Assembly (NCBI GenBank): GCA_900769545.1
Contig: CAAGGZ010000126.1
Coordinates: 1-22,720 of the forward strand
Direction: 5' to 3'
Length of the DNA stretch: 22,720 nt
From: Clostridia bacterium
Lineage (GTDB): Bacteria; Bacillota; Clostridia; Christensenellales; Borkfalkiaceae
The position numbers and the translations under genes were made by a program. Below the pieces are notes generated by a model that made no database searches, was not told the DNA's origin, and saw nothing but the letters and a program-made list of their open reading frames with translations. Below, piece after piece: positions 13,666 to 21,677 of this stretch (position 1 is its first letter; each line of letters begins with the position of its first letter).

Positions 13666-16112
13666 CTGGGTTCTGCTACGGGTTCTTCATAAATAGCGAA
13701 GTTTAAAACGATATTTTCATAATCCATACCATCGTAATTGCTATTGCGAATTACAAGGTAAACGTTTCCGTCTAAAGCCGTTCTCGTCAAACGAACCTCA
13801 GGATTATAAGACGTACCTACGTTCTCGCCTGTGTATACGATGATATCGTAATCAGCGCTCCAAGAAATGGTGTAATCGCCCATCATCTTCGTAGCTACGT
13901 AATATGCGCAAGTGCCGTTGGGAAGAGAATCGATCGTAAGGCTTACAGGCTGTGTGTTGTCATCGTTCATTACAACCGACGTTTCCAAATCTTTGGTCGT
14001 AGAGGTCAATGCAACGTTTACGCTGATTTGGCTATCTTCGCTCGTTTTTACGGACAAACTAATTTCAGCATTAGGCTTTACATTGATAGAGATTGTGCCA
14101 GCAGCGTCAAGAGCATTGGGATAATCATACGAATCCATGGAATCTAAAGATACGTTCGTAACCGTTTCGCCAACAATCGTGAAGGTGTAGCAACCAGGTT
14201 CAGTAGCCATAAATTTGAACGTTGTACCCGTTGCGTTTACGTTTACGGTGTTATCTCCGAGTTTAACGGTGGGATATACAAAGGCATTCAACGTAAAGGT
14301 TACGTTTTCGATTGCAGTACCTTCCGACGTGGTAATTGTGAACGAGCTCCAGTAATCAACAGTGAGCATAGTACCAGATGTGTAAGGCGTACCATTTACG
14401 TTTACGATAACGTCTTCATTGCTCCATATAAGGGTGTAGTCGCCGTTATTTACATTCAATTCAAGCGTATTTTCGCCTTCGGGAACGTTCACAGTGTTTT
14501 CGCCCAAGCTGAGGCTTACGATTTCGGGCAATTTTACAATGGTAAGCGTAATAATGCCGTCATAGTAAACCATGAAGGTATGGCTTTCGCCTGCGGCAAG
14601 GGTAACTTCAATACTGCTTACGCCATCAATCGAGCAATTATAACCGTCGCTAATTTCATACGTACCTGCTACGGGAGCAGTGAAAGTAGCCGACGTACCG
14701 TTTAATGTTGCGGTAAACGTGTATTTGCCTTCTGCATCCATCTTGGAGGGATCATCGCTAACGAAAGACGTAACGCTGATGGTTTCTTCGATGGGAGCGG
14801 GATTATCATAATTATTATATTTGATGTAGAATACAAATTCTTCGTTTGCTTTCAAGGATACGTTGTAGGTATTAGAATATCCAGAAACGTCATAATTAAA
14901 GTATCCGTCTGATTCATTCCAAATACCAAATACACAGTTTTCATTGGTTGCAGTGAACGTATAAACGTTGTCTTCGGTAGGCGTAAATACAATTTTCATA
15001 TCTTCACCTTCGTGAATGGTAGCCGTTGTATCGCCGTCTTTAAGTACAATCGTTTCTACATATTCAATCTTAAGGTCAAGCGCAACGTAATTATAAGCGC
15101 TCTCTGCCTTAATCCAAGCCCATGCGCTGTAAGAGTCTACAGGGAGCTGCGTAGTGCTTTGACCTTCTTCTAACGTTACGGTAATGCTGCTGTCGATACT
15201 GTAAGAGATACGTTCATAAGTACCGATGACTTCCGTCCATGTGTCGTTATAAATATCTGCAATTTCCGTAATACCGAAACAGAATGCTTCAAGCGAGGTG
15301 GAAATTCTGTAAGTACCAGCTACGGGAGCAGTGAAAGAGAAAGGAATGCTTGCGTTTGCGAGCATATTGGAATTGTATTCACCTACTTCGGTAAAGTCAT
15401 AACCTTTAATTTCGTAAATAGTGTAAACAACTTCAACTTCCGTACCGTCTGCTACTTCCCAGTTATTGTGGTGCGCATAAAGAGTAACTTCACCTGCTTC
15501 TTCTACGGTGAACGTATAAGAACCTTCGCTAAGTCCGTCTTTGATTTCCCCAAATTGAGCAATGGAATTCGTGCTGAGCGCATATGTACCTGCTTCGGGA
15601 ACTGCTACTTTAAATTCCTGAATATTGGCGCTGTCCCAACCGTCAACAAGATTCAATGTGCCTTCGCAGATAAACGTATAGTTTACGTCAATGAAGGAAG
15701 GTGTCAAAGTGATGTCGCTTTCAACGTAGAGCGTGAAAGTTGCTTTTCTGGAAATAAGCTCGTTGTTTTGATCATACCAACCGTCGAATTCCTTCCATTC
15801 GGGAAGATTGCAAGAAATTTCCACTTCCGTTTCAGCTTCGTAAGAACCCGAACCAGTACCGTTGTTTACCGTTACGGTGTAGGTGGTGGTCGTGCTGGAA
15901 TCGCTTGAGGATTCGCTAGACGAATCGATTGTCGTGTCGCTGCTTACATCTTCGCTGCTTTCTTCAGGGAGCGTGCTGCTGCTTTCTATGGAAGATTCAT
16001 TCTCGGAAGAGGACGAATTGCCACCCAAAAGGCTGCAACCTGCTGTCAAACTGAGCGTAGCGCACGTAAGCAATGCGGTGCAAAGTAACGCAAGCTTTTT
16101 AAAGTTTGTCAT
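13563..16112 (-). CDS. Beta-repeat surface lipoprotein, frameshifted near its C-terminus
   Basis: As read the protein has 849 residues, but only about the first 815 are genuine. The signal peptide ends LTAGC with C26 lipidated, and a Ser/Glu-rich stalk runs to about residue 80. An InlB-like repeat (about 82-140) contains FDGWYDQNN. The rest is a series of beta modules marked by FTAPVAGTY or similar (FTPTEDNVY, FMATEPGCY), reminiscent of pre-peptidase C-terminal (PPC) domains. GGAGGT lies 7 nt before the ATG. It is the last gene of the four-gene leftward operon, 80 nt after the 649-residue lipoprotein. The frame breaks at the CCCAGGG run around 13664-13670, and the lost end is at 13366-13665. 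It has no catalytic motif; binding or scaffolding is the likely role. Confidence 0.85.
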   Translation of the reverse strand: MTNFKKLALLCTALLTCATLSLTAGCSLLGGNSSSSENESSIESSSTLPEESSEDVSSDTTIDSSSESSSDSSTTTTYTVTVNNGTGSGSYEAETEVEISCNLPEWKEFDGWYDQNNELISRKATFTLYVESDITLTPSFIDVNYTFICEGTLNLVDGWDSANIQEFKVAVPEAGTYALSTNSIAQFGEIKDGLSEGSYTFTVEEAGEVTLYAHHNNWEVADGTEVEVVYTIYEIKGYDFTEVGEYNSNMLANASIPFSFTAPVAGTYRISTSLEAFCFGITEIADIYNDTWTEVIGTYERISYSIDSSITVTLEEGQSTTQLPVDSYSAWAWIKAESAYNYVALDLKIEYVETIVLKDGDTTATIHEGEDMKIVFTPTEDNVYTFTATNENCVFGIWNESDGYFNYDVSGYSNTYNVSLKANEEFVFYIKYNNYDNPAPIEETISVTSFVSDDPSKMDAEGKYTFTATLNGTSATFTAPVAGTYEISDGYNCSIDGVSSIEVTLAAGESHTFMVYYDGIITLTIVKLPEIVSLSLGENTVNVPEGENTLELNVNNGDYTLIWSNEDVIVNVNGTPYTSGTMLTVDYWSSFTITTSEGTAIENVTFTLNAFVYPTVKLGDNTVNVNATGTTFKFMATEPGCYTFTIVGETVTNVSLDSMDSYDYPNALDAAGTISINVKPNAEISLSVKTSEDSQISVNVALTSTTKDLETSVVMNDDNTQPVSLTIDSLPNGTCAYYVATKMMGDYTISWSADYDIIVYTGENVGTSYNPEVRLTRTALDGNVYLVIRNSNYDGMDYENIVLNFAIYEEPVAEPRARLLVLMKKRRLKLQHGKTQSSPLLLPKLVPIR

Positions 16113-16151
16113 GTGTTATACCTCCAAGTATAAATAATTTATTTTGCTTGA

Positions 16152-16181
16152 ACGGGACTACCTCATATAGAGGAGTCCCGT
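16152..16181 (-). other. Intercistronic hairpin without T-tract
   Basis: Arms ACGGGACT and AGTCCCGT (8 bp) are extended by CCTC/GAGG with one bulged A, around an ATATA loop. On the minus strand it sits between the 649-residue gene and the downstream lipoprotein gene. It is followed by mixed sequence instead of a T run. It looks more like an RNA-stability or processing element that sets relative expression than a terminator. Confidence 0.55.
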
Positions 16182-16192
16182 AAAGTTTTGTA

Positions 16193-18142
16193 TTAGTTGA
16201 CGCTGATATTTACGTCGATAGGTGCTTCAGACGTCGAAGAAACATAAACGCTGATTACCTGCCCTGCAGTAACGGCTACGGAATAAGATTGCGTAGCATC
16301 ACCATTCAAAGGTTCACCGTCAACGAGGATGAGCGCGTCGGAAGTCGAGGATACGACCAAAGTACCGTCTGCGTTTGCAACGTATACGTGATAAGCTTCG
16401 TAGATAGGCGTATCAAACGTCATAATCTTAACAGGGTTTAACGAATTATCGCCATCCGTAAGTGCGATAGGTTCATCAACGGAACCTTTGCCAAACGTCG
16501 TAATATTGACGGTGTACGAGGTAGCTGTTGCGTCTGCTGCAGCAAACATGAACGTCATACCATTAACGTCATTGCACTCAAACGTTACAGAGAAAGGACC
16601 TGTAAACGTTTCTTCTCCAATAAGAAGGAGTGCGTTTGCATTGTCTGTTGTAATAGTACAATAGGTAACCGTGCCTTCGGAATTGTCGTTATAATATTTA
16701 AGGTTATAATACAAATAGTCGAATGCTTTGGTGGTAATGGTGTTTTCACCAATTTCAAGACTGATGGGGAAGTTCTTTGTGCCGGGCTCAAGGTCTGCAT
16801 AATAGTAGCAGGGAGCCAACCATGCACATTTTTCTCTTAAAACTTCGTTGTTCCAAATATCGTCGGGAATATCCATGGGCTTATTCTTTTTAAGATAAAG
16901 CTGAAGGAATTCGTACAATTCTTCGTTTACGGGATACAAGCCGTCGCTATTTACATAGTTTTCGTAACAGTTTGCACTGGGATCTGCAGAGGCAGTACCT
17001 GAAATGTCGCCGCCATTATTCATAAAGAATGCCGCATAGGATTTGATGAGATAATCGCCTTCTACCGTCATGCCGAAAGGTACGGACAAGTTGTTGCCTT
17101 CGTATTGAATCATACAGAAAGATTTATCCAACAACATACGGGGCGCGATTGCAGTAACTGCTAAATAAATCAATTCACCAGGGTTTTCAGGCGTTCCCAA
17201 ACGATAATAACCGTCATCATCGAGGAAATATGCGCTTTCATAAGGAACAACTGCCGCTTTTTTGCCTTCAGGGCCTGCAGGAGCGTGCTTACCATTAATC
17301 TGTTCGGGAATAGCTGTAATATGCGCATAACCAGGCATCCACGCAAACGTATCGATTTTTACAATATGAATTCTTGCAAACGAGCCAGGTTCACCCGAGA
17401 AGGAATAAGTAGCTCTCCACTGTTCGTTGTAGTACAATTCACCGCAGTTTACTGTGGAAACGAAGTTTCCGTTTTTCAATACGCGCGCTTCATAGCCAAT
17501 GTAATTACCTTCAAAGTCTACGGGGATATATTGCGCGCTTGCATCGTATCTCTTTGCTGTTACACCGTCATTTCTAACGGAATAGAGCATATACTGACCT
17601 GCTTCTTCTACGTTGAAGTTTGCCCAAACAATACCATCGTTGCCGATAGGGATTTCATAATAACCGCCGCAAGTAAGTTGGAACCATTCGTATTCTTTAC
17701 CTGTACCTGCAATGCCGCTGCTTGCTTTGGAAACGTCAAGATAGGTGGCGTCTTTATCAGCCGCAGGAATTTCCGCTTCTAACTCACATCTGATACAAAC
17801 ACCGATGTTGCCGTAGTCGTGACCGCGGGCAGAGAAAGTGTCTCTATCTACGTGGGAGTCATCCAAAAGACAGGTGCGAACTTTTACGCCGTCGTCTAAG
17901 CAAGTAGCTTCGGATTCAAGCTCCCATTCGCTCCAAACGTGTTCGCAGTTTGTGCCATCGTCACTACTGTCTTCCACGCTGCTATCGGATGTGATTTCAG
18001 AGCTGATTTCGGAATTGGGGGTCGAATTGTTCTGCTTGCTGCTCTCACTGTTGTCGCTGCCGCCGCAAGCCGCAAAAGCAAAGGTGGAAAGAGCCATCGT
18101 GAAAGAGAGCGCAATAAATATTGCTTTTTTAAATTTATTCAT
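16193..18142 (-). CDS. Lipoprotein with His/Cys module and a WLxxCxYY module
   Basis: The 649-residue protein has a signal peptide ending AFAAC (C26 lipidated) and a Ser/Asp/Glu stalk to about residue 64. A His/Cys-rich segment follows (C66, H68, C81, C91, H108, C116, C119), starting CEHVWSEW and ending GHDYGNIGVCIRC. This kind of module recurs in Clostridial surface proteins. A jelly-roll-like region of unknown type comes next, containing VEEAGQYML. Residues about 308-450 form a module (DGYYRLG at its start, WLAPCYYY at its end) also found twice in the upstream TlpA fusion protein. The C-terminus is beta-rich repeats. GGAG lies 8 nt before the ATG, and the upstream gene ends 23 nt away. Secreted, thioredoxin-linked function is inferred from context only. 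Confidence 0.83.
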   Translation of the reverse strand: MNKFKKAIFIALSFTMALSTFAFAACGGSDNSESSKQNNSTPNSEISSEITSDSSVEDSSDDGTNCEHVWSEWELESEATCLDDGVKVRTCLLDDSHVDRDTFSARGHDYGNIGVCIRCELEAEIPAADKDATYLDVSKASSGIAGTGKEYEWFQLTCGGYYEIPIGNDGIVWANFNVEEAGQYMLYSVRNDGVTAKRYDASAQYIPVDFEGNYIGYEARVLKNGNFVSTVNCGELYYNEQWRATYSFSGEPGSFARIHIVKIDTFAWMPGYAHITAIPEQINGKHAPAGPEGKKAAVVPYESAYFLDDDGYYRLGTPENPGELIYLAVTAIAPRMLLDKSFCMIQYEGNNLSVPFGMTVEGDYLIKSYAAFFMNNGGDISGTASADPSANCYENYVNSDGLYPVNEELYEFLQLYLKKNKPMDIPDDIWNNEVLREKCAWLAPCYYYADLEPGTKNFPISLEIGENTITTKAFDYLYYNLKYYNDNSEGTVTYCTITTDNANALLLIGEETFTGPFSVTFECNDVNGMTFMFAAADATATSYTVNITTFGKGSVDEPIALTDGDNSLNPVKIMTFDTPIYEAYHVYVANADGTLVVSSTSDALILVDGEPLNGDATQSYSVAVTAGQVISVYVSSTSEAPIDVNISVN

Positions 18143-18165
18143 ATAAGAATCTCCTAATTAAAGTA

Positions 18166-21036
18166 TCAATAACCGAGATAATCGTAGTAGTAGCAAAGCA
18201 TTAACCACGAATTATAAATACCTTCAGAATACGAATGGGTAATAGCTGTAATAATGTTGTATACTTCTTGATTAACAGCAGCAAAACCTTTCATATCGCC
18301 GTTATTTTGCATTGCCTTGAAGCAAATTGCCTGCAAAGGCTCGGTGTAGTCTACGCCATTGATATAGAATGCACGTTTTTCAGGTGCATAATTATGCGCT
18401 TCACGGCAGGTGTCGTACAACGTTGCGCTGGTGAAGAATGCGGTAGGGCGGTTTACATCGAGATAAAGAATAGAACCAATGGATCCGTCGAGATTCTTTA
18501 CATGGTAGTAACCATCGCCCGCTTTGCTTTCTACAACACCTTCTATGTTATAAGTGTACGTCTTTGCAGGGTCTGCGTATTCGAAATTTACTGCATTGGG
18601 AATAAATGTTTCCAAGGTGACGTCATTGAAGCTGTAAGGGCCTGTTGCTGCGTTTACGAAGTCGTTATACGTTGCTCCAACGTATTTGATTTCGGTGTTA
18701 TACGTTGCAACCTGATCCAAGAAAGTCGTGAACAATAAATAATACGTTTTGCCTGCTTCCATGTAATAATAGAAATTAAAGTTCCCATCGGCTACGGTAA
18801 CGCCGTTTTCGTCTATGTGGGTTTCTGCGGCTACAAGGTCATCGTATTCGCAAAGGAATTCTTGATTCTCATTGAAAAGGAATACAACGGTGTCTTTATC
18901 TCCCGTGGAGTAGATATTATAAACACCACTTGTTTGGGGGGTGAACTTATATTTAAAGCCGCGGGGATTGATTGCATAGGGTACGTTAATTTCATTGGAA
19001 CCCACTTGTAAAGGCTGAGCAGCATGGAAAGTGATGGTCTTCATCGGGTCTTCCATTTGAGGCGTATCGCCGTAATGGTCGTAATAACAACAGAATTCCA
19101 ACCATTCGTTTTCGTGCCATTCGCCGTCCCAATCTTTGAAGAGGGGATCACCGTCTTTAGGTTTTACAAATTCCGCTACCATGTCCAAAATGACTTTCAA
19201 TTCTTCGGTAACAGGGGTATAACCATAGTTTACCATGTTATTGGCAGCTTCCCAAGCAAAGTCTTCAATACTCTTTTTATAGCTTACGCCGTCGAATACA
19301 CAATAATCGTTGAGCGCAAGATCCCAAAGCGTATAAGGACTCCACTGAGAGCTTTGCATCAATGCCGCAAAGAGGATGGGGCCGTCTTCACTGCCTACGT
19401 GGTAGTAACCGTCCACGTCGCTGAGCACTACGTTAACGTAGTTTTCATATTTCGTGTCGGAGCCGTTGTCTGCAAGTACAGTTGCTGCGTGACGGAAAAT
19501 GTTTGCGTCAACGCTGGGGGTGTTCAAGTCGGAAACATTGCCGAAACGAAGATTTTTAATTTTTACCATATCGTCGCCAGAAGAGGTGTCGCTGTCTTTT
19601 TGATAAATAAGGGAAAGCGTATGTTCGCCTGCTTCATATTCATTGAACACGTAAGCAACGCAGGTGCGCCAATTATTGACGAATGCCCCCGAAATTTTCT
19701 GGATAAGCGTTTGGTCAATCATTACGTATAAGAAGTCTGCGTCTAATTCGGAATTGATGATATAATCAAAAGAAACGGTATCGCCGGCTTTCGCTGTAAA
19801 ATCAATATACAATGCCGCATAGGAAGGGTGAATATTCGAAGTGGGGGTGTAGAGGTAGGTTTTATCCTCGCTCACAAGCCAAGGCCAAGAATATTCGTCA
19901 GGCACGGCTTCATCGTACTGCCAACGATATTCGAATTTACCGCTGTTATCATCAAGCACTTTGCTAACTTCGCTCAAAGCAGGTGCTTCTACATTGGGTT
20001 TAATAATTTCGATGATAGGGGTATCAGGGTCGATTTCCGCAGAACCGTCGCCGCTAATAACGGTGGGGGTGTACTCCTCACCGCAGAATAAATCAAAACG
20101 GGAAGTGAAGTCGCTCATCGCTTCCATACTACCCAAGTGCTGGAAGGAAACTACGCCGTATCTGTCGATGATAACGGAGAAAGGAATACCGCCGCCAAGG
20201 TTGAATTTACGCTGAAGGCTGATGGAGTCCTCTGCCATATCAAACGTAAGACCAGACGTCTTTTTGTATTCTTTTACGGCGCTCATGCTGTCCGTCGTGC
20301 TGACTGCAAGTACGGATACGTTATCGGAATATGCGATTGCCGCGCTGTTCATTGCGGGGAATTCTGCCTGACAGGGACCGCACCACGTTGCCCAGAAGTT
20401 GAGAAGAACCATATCTTTTTCCTTTAATACTTCGGAAAGGGTAAAGGTGGTATTGTCGTCTACAACAATAGAGAAATCGTACATAACGTCGCCAAGGGAA
20501 TAAACTTTTCCGGCAGGGGCGGTTTCACTTGTGATAACCCCCTGGGGCATATATTCCACTTTGCTTTCCGTCTGTTCAAGAGGAATGGTTTTAATGCCTT
20601 CTTCAACCGCTTTATAACCTGCAGGAATGCCGTCGACGACAATATCGTAGGAGCCGGGTTCTACGTCAAAGGTAACGTAGCCGAGACCGTTGGTCGTGTC
20701 GGAAGCGATTTCCGTGTTGCCGTCCATAAGGCGTACGTTTGCATTTTTGAAACCGTAGTTTGCAACCGAGCCTACAAAAATTTTGTAGGTGTAATCCGAA
20801 GGAAGTATTTCTTCTGAAGAAGAATCCTCGGGGGCTTCCACGGAGGATTCGGTTACGGATTCGGAAATGGAGGAAGATTCGGATGTGTTATTAGACGACG
20901 AATCTTTATTTCCGCTTAATGCGATGGGCAAAATAATGGATAAAAGAATAACTACACCTAAAGCCGAAGCTACGATAATAGAAACGAGCTTATTGGCTTT
21001 TATCCATGCTACTATTTTCTTAAAAAGTTCTTTCAT
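18166..21036 (-). CDS. TlpA-like thioredoxin fused to a transthyretin-like domain and two WLxxCxYY modules
   Basis: The 956-residue protein is anchored by an N-terminal helix (about 17-41) and a Ser/Glu stalk (about 44-78). A carboxypeptidase-regulatory/transthyretin-like beta domain (about 80-150) is similar to the mature part of the small lipoprotein encoded upstream. A TlpA thioredoxin domain (about 175-320) has the active site FWATWCGPC (C219/C222) and a GGGIPFSVIID cis-Pro loop. A galactose-binding-like beta region follows (about 370-500). Two copies of a module (about 541-657 and 840-956) end WLEFCCYYD and WLMLCYYYD. Usual TlpA/ResA proteins are 150-200 residues, so most of this one is extra. 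GGAG lies 7 nt before the ATG. It is the second gene of the operon, with gaps of 30 and 23 nt. It probably reduces disulfides in partner surface proteins or in its own modules. Confidence 0.87.
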   Translation of the reverse strand: MKELFKKIVAWIKANKLVSIIVASALGVVILLSIILPIALSGNKDSSSNNTSESSSISESVTESSVEAPEDSSSEEILPSDYTYKIFVGSVANYGFKNANVRLMDGNTEIASDTTNGLGYVTFDVEPGSYDIVVDGIPAGYKAVEEGIKTIPLEQTESKVEYMPQGVITSETAPAGKVYSLGDVMYDFSIVVDDNTTFTLSEVLKEKDMVLLNFWATWCGPCQAEFPAMNSAAIAYSDNVSVLAVSTTDSMSAVKEYKKTSGLTFDMAEDSISLQRKFNLGGGIPFSVIIDRYGVVSFQHLGSMEAMSDFTSRFDLFCGEEYTPTVISGDGSAEIDPDTPIIEIIKPNVEAPALSEVSKVLDDNSGKFEYRWQYDEAVPDEYSWPWLVSEDKTYLYTPTSNIHPSYAALYIDFTAKAGDTVSFDYIINSELDADFLYVMIDQTLIQKISGAFVNNWRTCVAYVFNEYEAGEHTLSLIYQKDSDTSSGDDMVKIKNLRFGNVSDLNTPSVDANIFRHAATVLADNGSDTKYENYVNVVLSDVDGYYHVGSEDGPILFAALMQSSQWSPYTLWDLALNDYCVFDGVSYKKSIEDFAWEAANNMVNYGYTPVTEELKVILDMVAEFVKPKDGDPLFKDWDGEWHENEWLEFCCYYDHYGDTPQMEDPMKTITFHAAQPLQVGSNEINVPYAINPRGFKYKFTPQTSGVYNIYSTGDKDTVVFLFNENQEFLCEYDDLVAAETHIDENGVTVADGNFNFYYYMEAGKTYYLLFTTFLDQVATYNTEIKYVGATYNDFVNAATGPYSFNDVTLETFIPNAVNFEYADPAKTYTYNIEGVVESKAGDGYYHVKNLDGSIGSILYLDVNRPTAFFTSATLYDTCREAHNYAPEKRAFYINGVDYTEPLQAICFKAMQNNGDMKGFAAVNQEVYNIITAITHSYSEGIYNSWLMLCYYYDYLGY

Positions 21037-21066
21037 GTAAATCTCCTATTTGTGAGATGATTAAAA

Positions 21067-21468
21067 TTATTCAGCCAACGTAACGGTATATTCGCCGTAT
21101 TCAGCTTCCGTTACAACGTGTTCTTTTAATTCAAGGGGTTGATAGGAGGCGTCGAGTACATGGATTTCATAGGTATTCTTTTCCGCCGTGTAGGAAGCTT
21201 TACCGTTTGCGCCTACTGCTTGAGGCATCAAACAAGCGCCAAGTTTTCCGTCTTCATAAATGCAAAGTTGTACGGATACGCCGCTTGCTGCCGTCCCGTC
21301 TGCATTGAGTACCGTAATTTCGTATGCGCTTGCTTCGGTGGTTGCGCTTGATTCAGCGGGAGCGCTCGATTCGGAATTGTCTTTTCCGCCGCAAGCGGTC
21401 AAAGCAAGTATACCAAAACTAAGGAATGCGGCAAGAATGATACTTGCCAATTTTGCAAATTTTTTCAT
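21067..21468 (-). CDS. Small lipoprotein with a Cys-bearing transthyretin-like domain
   Basis: The 133-residue protein has a signal peptide ending LALTAC (C26 lipidated), a short Ser/Ala/Glu linker, and one beta domain (about 48-133). Its pattern of YEITVLNADG, VSVQL, nGkasY and TYEIHVLD matches the N-terminal beta domain of the TlpA fusion protein encoded next. Two Cys (C69, C79) flank a hairpin and could form a disulfide that the neighbouring TlpA reduces; the homologous TlpA-protein domain lacks them. The ATG at 21468 has AGGAG 7 nt upstream. An upstream in-frame start (21492) would put this site inside the coding region, so I rejected it. It is the first gene of the operon. Confidence 0.83.
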   Translation of the reverse strand: MKKFAKLASIILAAFLSFGILALTACGGKDNSESSAPAESSATTEASAYEITVLNADGTAASGVSVQLCIYEDGKLGACLMPQAVGANGKASYTAEKNTYEIHVLDASYQPLELKEHVVTEAEYGEYTVTLAE

Positions 21469-21530
21469 AATATTACTCCTTTTAGTAACCATTTCTGATT
21501 TACTCTATATTTTTCAACGTAACGAAAAGA

Positions 21531-21551
21531 AACTATACCACCAGTATAGTT
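21531..21551. promoter_or_regulatory. Perfect palindrome (operator-like) at the predicted start site
   Basis: Two perfect 8-bp arms, AACTATAC (21531-21538) and GTATAGTT (21544-21551), flank a CACCA centre. The site begins 7 nt downstream of the -10 box, so it covers about +1 to +20 of the lipoprotein/TlpA operon. The position and symmetry suit a dimeric repressor. Without a T-tract it is unlikely to be a terminator. The regulator is not encoded in the window. Confidence 0.6.
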
Positions 21552-21557
21552 GATTAT

Positions 21558-21586
21558 ATTCTATCATATATTTAGAAATAAATCAA
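21558..21586 (-). promoter_or_regulatory. Promoter of the lipoprotein/TlpA operon
   Basis: On the minus strand the -35 is TTGATT (21586-21581), the spacer is 17 nt, and the -10 is TAGAAT (21563-21558) with an upstream TGA giving an extended -10. It predicts a 5' leader of about 80 nt starting near 21551. The -35 is weaker than in the other promoters here. Confidence 0.65.
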
Positions 21587-21636
21587 TTGTTTTATCGAGA
21601 AATCGAATAATTGATTTTGTTTATTTTTTAAAGTAA

Positions 21637-21664
21637 AAGCGACGAAGCCAAAGCTTCATCGCTT
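21637..21664 (-). terminator. Intrinsic terminator of nagB
   Basis: A 12-pair stem with one mismatch (arms AAGCGACGAAGC and GCTTCATCGCTT, loop CAAA) begins 13 nt beyond the nagB stop codon. On the minus strand it is followed by TTTTACTTT. It separates nagB from the operon downstream, which has its own promoter. Confidence 0.8.
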
Positions 21665-21677
21665 GGATTTATAAGGC

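Noticed and set aside
13664..13670. Programmed -1 ribosomal frameshift
   Set aside because: The sequence lacks an X-XXY-YYZ slippery heptamer in the reading frame and I see no obvious stimulatory structure, so mutation or sequencing error is more likely.
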